From Cupriavidus basilensis OR16 (lineage in GTDB: Bacteria > Pseudomonadota > Gammaproteobacteria > Burkholderiales > Burkholderiaceae): a stretch of DNA of 32,412 nucleotides. The notes beneath the pieces are model-generated. The model ran no database searches, had not been told where the DNA came from, and saw nothing but the letters and a program-made list of their open reading frames with translations. The position numbers and the translations under genes are program-made. This document shows positions 31,389 through 32,412 of the stretch, piece after piece (position 1 is the first letter of the stretch; each line of letters opens with the position of its first letter). The DNA is taken from positions 1 through 32,412 of the forward strand of contig NZ_AHJE01000085.1 of NCBI RefSeq assembly GCF_000243095.1, given 5' to 3'.

Positions 31389-32412
31389 ATGGGCGCAGAA
31401 GTGGTAGTTCAATCGTCGATTTCCCCACAGCAGCACGAACTCGACCGGGCAATGGATGGCATCGGCGTGACGGCTTCGCACAAGAAGATCATCTTCATGA
31501 TCATGCTGGGTGTGATGTTCGACGTCTTCGAGCAGAATGCGGTCGGCCTGGTTGGCCCCATGCTGAGGGAGCAATGGGGCATCTCGGTGGCGCAGATCGG
31601 CTTTCTGAACACACTGACCTTCAGTGCCGCCGCGCTCGGACGCATCGGCTCAGGCTATATCGCGGATCGCTACGGCCGGCGCACCATGCTGAGCGCAAAC
31701 CTGCTGCTGTTCACGCTGGGCGCCATCATCTGCGCGCTGGCGCCGAACTATGCGGTGCTGGCTGCGGGCCGCTTTATCGTCGGCATCGGCCTGGGCGGGG
31801 AGATCTCCATTGCTGTGACGATGCTGGCCGAGTTGTGCTCGACCCGCTTCCGGGGTACGGCGGTTGGCATGGTTAGCGTGGGCAGCGGCGGTCTTGGCAA
31901 TATGCTGGCGCCGGCCTTTGGCCTGGCCGTGTTCGCCATGTTCCCGGGACCGGACAACTGGCGCTGGCTGTTCGCCTGCCTGGTGGTCCCCGCGTTCTTT
32001 GTTGTGTTCTATCGACGTTTTATTCCGGAGACACCGCGGTTCCTGTTGTCCAAGGGACGGGTAGACGAGGCCAACCGCGTGCTGTCGATCCTGGCGTCGG
32101 GCCGGTTGGGCAAGCTCGCAGGTGAGCCGACGCCGTACATCAAGGCATCGACGCAGGATGAGGCGCCGCGCGCCAAGGTGCGGCTGAGCGACGTATTCAA
32201 AGGCCGCCTGGGCCGACGCACGATCGCGCTCGGGATTGCGGTTTCCATGACATATGGGGCGCAGATTTCCGTATTGACGCTGATGCCGACAATTCTGATG
32301 TCACAGGGCTACACCATTTCCAAGAGCTTGCTCTTCACCATGGTGATGCAGAGCGGCAGCCTGTTCGGCGCGCTCGCGGCTTCGTACTGCGGCTATCACA
32401 TCCCGCGCAAGC
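31389..32412 (+). CDS. MFS transporter (metabolite:H+ symporter type), 3'-partial
   Basis: Open to the window end, at least 341 residues. It starts MGAEVVVQSSISPQQHELDR after a GGAG site, then a first membrane segment IIFMIMLGVMFDVFEQNAVGL. The MFS signature G-Y-I-A-D-R-Y-G-R-R follows the second segment, and AGRFIVGIGLGGEISIAVTMLAEL is the fourth segment; the loop ETPRFLLSKGRVDEA precedes the second half. This pattern is that of the sugar/aromatic-acid/metabolite:H+ symporters (ProP, AAHS-like). It is 110 bp after the amidase and may share its transcript. The C-terminal segments are outside the window. Confidence 0.92.
   Translation, partial: MGAEVVVQSSISPQQHELDRAMDGIGVTASHKKIIFMIMLGVMFDVFEQNAVGLVGPMLREQWGISVAQIGFLNTLTFSAAALGRIGSGYIADRYGRRTMLSANLLLFTLGAIICALAPNYAVLAAGRFIVGIGLGGEISIAVTMLAELCSTRFRGTAVGMVSVGSGGLGNMLAPAFGLAVFAMFPGPDNWRWLFACLVVPAFFVVFYRRFIPETPRFLLSKGRVDEANRVLSILASGRLGKLAGEPTPYIKASTQDEAPRAKVRLSDVFKGRLGRRTIALGIAVSMTYGAQISVLTLMPTILMSQGYTISKSLLFTMVMQSGSLFGALAASYCGYHIPRK

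Noticed and set aside
1..32412. CRISPR arrays, tRNA or rRNA genes, insertion sequences
   Set aside because: No regularly spaced repeats, cloverleaf-like genes, transposase motifs or terminal inverted repeats were seen on either strand.

Overview
This is a GC-rich window with no rRNA, tRNA, CRISPR array or recognisable transposase. Its gene content points to a Burkholderiales beta-proteobacterium, most like Cupriavidus or a relative. The signs are several Bug/TctC-type periplasmic binding proteins without membrane partners, IclR, MarR, LacI, GntR and MocR regulators beside small catabolic operons, and a DNA polymerase II gene. Genus is inferred from gene style only.

Layout. (1) 1-877: end of a branched-chain amino acid ABC permease (LivM) with a broken reading frame. 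(2) 897-6019: an IclR regulator divergent from an operon of Bug binding protein, acyl-CoA synthetase, short citryl-CoA-lyase-like protein and an SDR that carries an internal out-of-frame deletion. (3) 6131-8506: DNA polymerase II. (4) 8.5-18.8 kb: a patchwork of small genes and gene debris: an alcohol dehydrogenase tail, an unknown protein, DUF1697, a GST, MarR with its enoyl-CoA hydratase target, a DJ-1/PfpI and MocR pair whose shared promoter region has been lost, Ohr, a Tat-exported epoxide hydrolase, an orphan ExbB, a frameshifted NTF2-like gene, and fragments of an SDR, an alpha/beta hydrolase and an SRPBCC protein. (5) 18.8-25.8 kb: a catabolic cluster tied together by a LacI regulator and four matching palindromic operators: SDR, glyoxalase-fold protein, small ORF plus lacI, oxidoreductase (frameshifted), Bug protein, cupin dioxygenase-like protein, second Bug protein. 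(6) 26.0-32.4 kb: an FCD-type GntR regulator divergent from a class V aminotransferase (broken by a 31-bp tandem duplication), an MFS transporter, an amidase and a second MFS transporter that runs off the window.

How the genes work together. Regions 2, 5 and 6 each look like a small catabolic unit with its own regulator, its own uptake component and a few soluble enzymes; substrates are not identifiable from sequence. The strongest new observation is the LacI regulon: four copies of a palindrome close to TGTRRAAACGTTTCYACA lie only in the intergenic regions of region 5, one of them exactly between a good -35 and -10. A 44-codon ORF with a strong ribosome binding site ends in a stop that overlaps the lacI start codon. 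A second regulon is visible around MarR, with operator TTCGCATGCGAA.

The window has an unusual number of broken genes: single-base indels, a CT-repeat slip, a 31-bp tandem duplication, an approximately 60-bp deletion and several deletion junctions. The mixture of event sizes suggests real gene decay, but single-base events could be sequencing errors.
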